Assembly: GCA_035910535.1 (NCBI GenBank)
Contig: JAMHXF010000057.1
Location: 1-64,000, forward strand
DNA from: Archangium_A sp035910535
GTDB taxonomy: Bacteria > Myxococcota > Myxococcia > Myxococcales > Myxococcaceae
Direction: 5' to 3'
Length of the DNA: 64,000 bases
In this document: positions 60,967 to 64,000 of the stretch, in pieces
Numbering within the stretch: the first letter of the stretch is position 1
Layout of the letters: the number at the start of each line of letters is the position of its first letter
Program-made: the position numbers and the translations under genes
Notes under the pieces: generated by a model
Databases searched by the model: none
What the model was told of the DNA's origin: nothing
Seen by the model: the letters and a program-made list of their open reading frames with translations, nothing else

Positions 60967-63900
60967 TGTTGGCGCTGCTCTCGTCGGTGGTGCGGTGGTC
61001 ACTGCACAACCGCGCCATCGTGCTCATCGCCACGCTGCTGTTCATCGCGGTCGGCCTCCGCTCGGCGCTCTCGTTGCCCATCGACGCGGTGCCCGACGTC
61101 ACCAACGTGCAGGTGCAGGTCATCACCGCCGCGCCCGCGCTCTCGCCCGTCGAGGTCGAGCAGTACGTCACCGTGCCCGTCGAGCGCTCGATGGCTGGCC
61201 TCCCGAAGTCGACGGAGGTTCGCTCGATTTCGAAGTACGGGCTCTCGGTGGTGACGGTCGTCTTCGCCGACGGCACCGACATTTACTGGGCGCGCAACCT
61301 GGTGAACGAGCGCATGCGCGAGGCACAAGAAGCGGTGCCTTCGCAGTACGGCCGCCCGGAGCTCGGGCCCATCACCACGGGGCTCGGTGAGATTTACCAA
61401 TTCGTCGTGCGCAACGACGCGATGACGTTGATGGAGCTGGAAGAGCAGCTCGACTGGTTCATCGGGCCGCAGCTGCGCACGGTGCCCGGCGTGGTGGAGG
61501 TGAACAGCTTCGGCGGCGAAGACCGGCAGTACCAGGTGGTGCTCGACCCCGGTCGGCTGCAGGCGGCTGACGTGTCCATCGCGCAGGTCATCGACGCGCT
61601 GCAGAAGTCGAACGCCAACGCGGGCGGCGGCTACATCGAGCACAACCGCGAGTACTTCGTCATCGGCACCGACGGCCTGGTGAAGAGCCTCGACGACCTC
61701 CAGCGCGTCGTCATCGGCGCGACGTCGCAGGGCGTGCCCATCACCATCGCCACGGTGGGTGAGGTGCGCTTCGGCGCGCGGCTGCGGCGCGGCGCGGCGT
61801 CGAGCAACGGTGAAGGGGAAGTGGTGGTCGGCGTGGCGATGATGCTGCTCGGCGAAAACTCACGCGTGGTGACCGAAGCGGTGAAGGCAAAGCTCGCGGC
61901 CATCGAGCCGACGCTGCCACCGGGTACGACGATTGAGCCGTTCTACGACCGCGCGACGATGGTCAACCGCACCATCAGCACCGTGGGTCGCAACCTGCTC
62001 GAAGGCGCGCTGCTGGTGGTGTTGGTGTTGCTCGTGCTGCTCGGAGACCTGCGCGCAGGGCTCGTGGTGGCGGCGACGATTCCGCTCTCGCTTCTCTTTG
62101 CGGTCACGGTGATGAACGCCTTCGGGCTCTCGGGAAACCTGATGAGCCTGGGCGCGCTGGACTTTGGCCTGCTCGTCGACGGCGCGGTCATCATCGTCGA
62201 GAACGCGGTGCGCAGGCTCAATGAGCGGCCGAACGAAGACCGCGTGAAGGTCGTCGAAGAAGCGACGCTCGAGGTGCGCGCGGCCAGCGTGTTCGGCGAG
62301 GCCATCATCGCCATCGTGTACCTGCCGGTGCTCTCGCTCATCGGGGTTGAAGGCAAGTTGTTCCGCCCGATGGCCATCACGGTGCTGCTCGCGCTCGCGG
62401 GCGCGTTCGTGTTGTCGCTCACGCTGGTGCCGGTGCTGACGAGCCTGTTCGTGAAGCCGTCGGCCGACCACCGAGAGACGTGGCTGCTCCGCAAGGCGCA
62501 CGCGCTCTACGTGCCGCTGTTCGCGAAGGCCATGCGACACCGCATGTTGACGGTGAGCCTCGGCGTCATGTCGCTGGCGGCGGCGGTGCTCCTCTTCACG
62601 CGGCTCGGCGCGGAGTTCGTGCCGCAGCTCGACGAAGGTGACCTGCTCATCGAAGCGCGGCGGCTCACGGGCGGCGCGCTGACTGAATCGGTGCGCACCG
62701 ACCTCGCGTTGCAACGCGAGCTGAAGAAGATCGCCGAGGTCGAGCAGGTGGTCGCGCGCACCGGCGCGCCAGAAGTCGCGACCGACCCGATGAGCATCGA
62801 AGCCTCCGACGTCTACGTCACGCTGACAGCGCGCGAGACCTGGGCTGCGGGCCGCACGAAGGCCGACGTCGCGCGCGACGTGGCGGAGGTGCTGGAGCAG
62901 TCACCCGAGGTGGGCGGCTCGGTGTCGCAGCCGATTCAGATGCGCACCAACGAGCTCGTCGCGGGCGTTCGTTCTGACGTGGGCGTGCTGCTCTACGGGC
63001 CGAACCTCGAAGAGCTGGCAGCGCAAGGCGCGCGCTTCGCTTCGGCCATTCGTCGCGTCCCCGGCGCGGTCGATGTTCGCGTTGAGCAGGTCGAGGGCCT
63101 CCGCTACCTCCGCATCACCCCTGACCGGAACCGCCTCGCGCGTTACGGCCTCACCGTCGAAGACGTCAATCAGCTCACCGAGACGCTGGCCGTCGGTCAT
63201 CACGTCGGTGACGTGCTCGAAGGAGAACGACGCTTCGGCATCGTGGTGCGCGTCGCGCATTCCTTCACCGGCGACGTCGAGGCGCTGCGCTCGCTGCCGC
63301 TGCGTTCGCTCAGCGGGCAGGTGGTGCCGCTCGGAGACGTGGCCGACATCGCCTTCTCGACCGGCCCCGCGCAGGTCAGCCGTGAAGCGCAGTCACGCCG
63401 CCTGGTGGTGGAGTTCAACGTGCGCGAGCGCGACCTGCTCTCGACCGTCGAAGCAGCGCAGCGAGCGACCTCGAGCGTCACGCTGCCACCGGGCTACCGC
63501 GCGGAATGGGGCGGGCAGTTTCGGCACTACCTCGAGGCGCGCGGGCGCTTGATGTTGGTGGTGCCGCTCGCGTTGGCGCTCATTCTCTTCATGCTGTGGC
63601 TCGCGTTCGGCGACGTGAAGACGGGGTTGCTCATCTTCCTCAACGTGCCGTTCGCCGTGGTCGGAGGCGTGGTCGCGTTGTGGCTCCGCGACATTCCGTT
63701 CTCGATTTCTGCAGGCGTGGGCTTCATCGCGCTGTTCGGCGTCGCGGTGTTGAACGGGCTGGTGCTCGTCTCGTTCGCGCGGGAGCTCGAAGCGAAGGGC
63801 CTCACGCGTACGCAGGCCATCACGCAAGCAGCAGAGGGCCGGCTGCGGCCCGTGTTGATGACCGCGTTCGTCGCGTCGCTCGGCTTCGTGCCGATGGCGT

Positions 63901-64000
63901 TGTCGACGGCCCCCGGCGCTGAAGTGCAGCGGCCGTTGGCGACCGTCGTCATCGGGGGCCTCATCTCGGCGACGTTGTTGACGCTCTTCGTGCTGCCCGT
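60966..64000 (+). CDS. CzcA-like heavy-metal RND efflux pump (3' end outside window)
   Basis: The ATG overlaps the adaptor stop by 1 bp and the frame stays open for 1011 codons to the right edge, close to the usual CzcA length of about 1040. The start (MLALLSSVVRWSLHNRAIVL), then LPIDAVPDVTNVQVQVITAA, and TM4 with SLGALDFGLLVDGAVIIVEN mark the HME metal branch. This TM4 has the full consensus, unlike the CzcA homologue at 12.3-15.4 kb. It would export a divalent metal or Cu/Ag in exchange for protons, using the adaptor just upstream. The final visible residues (TLFVLPV) are the last membrane helix. Confidence 0.93.
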   Translation, partial: MLALLSSVVRWSLHNRAIVLIATLLFIAVGLRSALSLPIDAVPDVTNVQVQVITAAPALSPVEVEQYVTVPVERSMAGLPKSTEVRSISKYGLSVVTVVFADGTDIYWARNLVNERMREAQEAVPSQYGRPELGPITTGLGEIYQFVVRNDAMTLMELEEQLDWFIGPQLRTVPGVVEVNSFGGEDRQYQVVLDPGRLQAADVSIAQVIDALQKSNANAGGGYIEHNREYFVIGTDGLVKSLDDLQRVVIGATSQGVPITIATVGEVRFGARLRRGAASSNGEGEVVVGVAMMLLGENSRVVTEAVKAKLAAIEPTLPPGTTIEPFYDRATMVNRTISTVGRNLLEGALLVVLVLLVLLGDLRAGLVVAATIPLSLLFAVTVMNAFGLSGNLMSLGALDFGLLVDGAVIIVENAVRRLNERPNEDRVKVVEEATLEVRAASVFGEAIIAIVYLPVLSLIGVEGKLFRPMAITVLLALAGAFVLSLTLVPVLTSLFVKPSADHRETWLLRKAHALYVPLFAKAMRHRMLTVSLGVMSLAAAVLLFTRLGAEFVPQLDEGDLLIEARRLTGGALTESVRTDLALQRELKKIAEVEQVVARTGAPEVATDPMSIEASDVYVTLTARETWAAGRTKADVARDVAEVLEQSPEVGGSVSQPIQMRTNELVAGVRSDVGVLLYGPNLEELAAQGARFASAIRRVPGAVDVRVEQVEGLRYLRITPDRNRLARYGLTVEDVNQLTETLAVGHHVGDVLEGERRFGIVVRVAHSFTGDVEALRSLPLRSLSGQVVPLGDVADIAFSTGPAQVSREAQSRRLVVEFNVRERDLLSTVEAAQRATSSVTLPPGYRAEWGGQFRHYLEARGRLMLVVPLALALILFMLWLAFGDVKTGLLIFLNVPFAVVGGVVALWLRDIPFSISAGVGFIALFGVAVLNGLVLVSFARELEAKGLTRTQAITQAAEGRLRPVLMTAFVASLGFVPMALSTAPGAEVQRPLATVVIGGLISATLLTLFVLP

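Overview
The window is GC-rich, gene-dense bacterial chromosome. Its gene content points to Myxococcota (myxobacteria and relatives): many lipoproteins, a eukaryotic-type Ser/Thr kinase with a C-terminal non-kinase region, an NtrC-type two-component pair, a TIGR02996/leucine-rich-repeat protein, a Cys-rich lipoprotein, and ASH and putative-Ig repeat surface proteins. This assignment rests on gene content, not on a marker gene. I saw no rRNA, tRNA, CRISPR array, IS element or prophage.

Layout. 1-4233 (minus) is the N-terminal 1411 codons of a giant Ig-repeat surface lipoprotein that runs off the left edge. 4333-12018 holds a FUSC-type membrane protein, a luciferase-like flavin oxidoreductase, a GAF protein, an ASH-repeat lipoprotein and a small beta-barrel protein. 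12101-12220 keeps a scrap of a KefB-type cation antiporter. 12319-23546 (minus) carries two tripartite RND efflux systems head to tail: a drug-type (HAE) adaptor, pump and outer-membrane factor, then a metal-type (HME) outer-membrane factor, adaptor and pump. A tandem palindromic operator lies between them. 23678-25110 has an unrecognised gene and a doubtful small one. 24940-27929 (minus) encodes a histidine kinase and a sigma-54 response regulator. 28234-31646 (minus) encodes an ABC exporter and a MscS channel.

31701-36358 (plus) looks like a nucleobase or beta-amino-acid catabolic set: NCS1 permease, methylmalonate-semialdehyde dehydrogenase and omega-aminotransferase. 36358-40472 holds a TIGR02996 protein, a polytopic membrane protein and two lipoproteins. 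40473-43084 (minus) pairs an M20 peptidase lipoprotein with a BamA/TamA-like barrel. The most striking gene is at 43146-45473: one uninterrupted frame encoding a pentameric ligand-gated ion channel followed by a family-5 oligopeptide-binding domain. 45494-55065 contains lipoproteins, a PspC protein, a zinc-ribbon membrane protein with a small partner, an alpha/beta hydrolase, a metallophosphoesterase, a ceramidase-like lipoprotein, a trigger-factor-like protein without the ribosome-binding domain, a beta-barrel lipoprotein and an FAD monooxygenase. 55049-58196 has the Ser/Thr kinase, a ParDE/RelBE-like toxin-antitoxin pair under a perfect 18-bp palindrome, and a GDPD-like lipoprotein. 58135-64000 has a CapA-family protein, then a metal-efflux operon (small Cys-rich exported protein, CzcB-like adaptor, CzcA-like pump) that runs off the right edge.

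The overall theme is the cell envelope: three RND pumps, an ABC exporter, a FUSC protein, two channel-type proteins and about ten lipoproteins. No dedicated transcriptional repressor is encoded next to any efflux system, so the palindromic operators must be read by regulators encoded elsewhere or by the two-component system at 24.9-27.9 kb.
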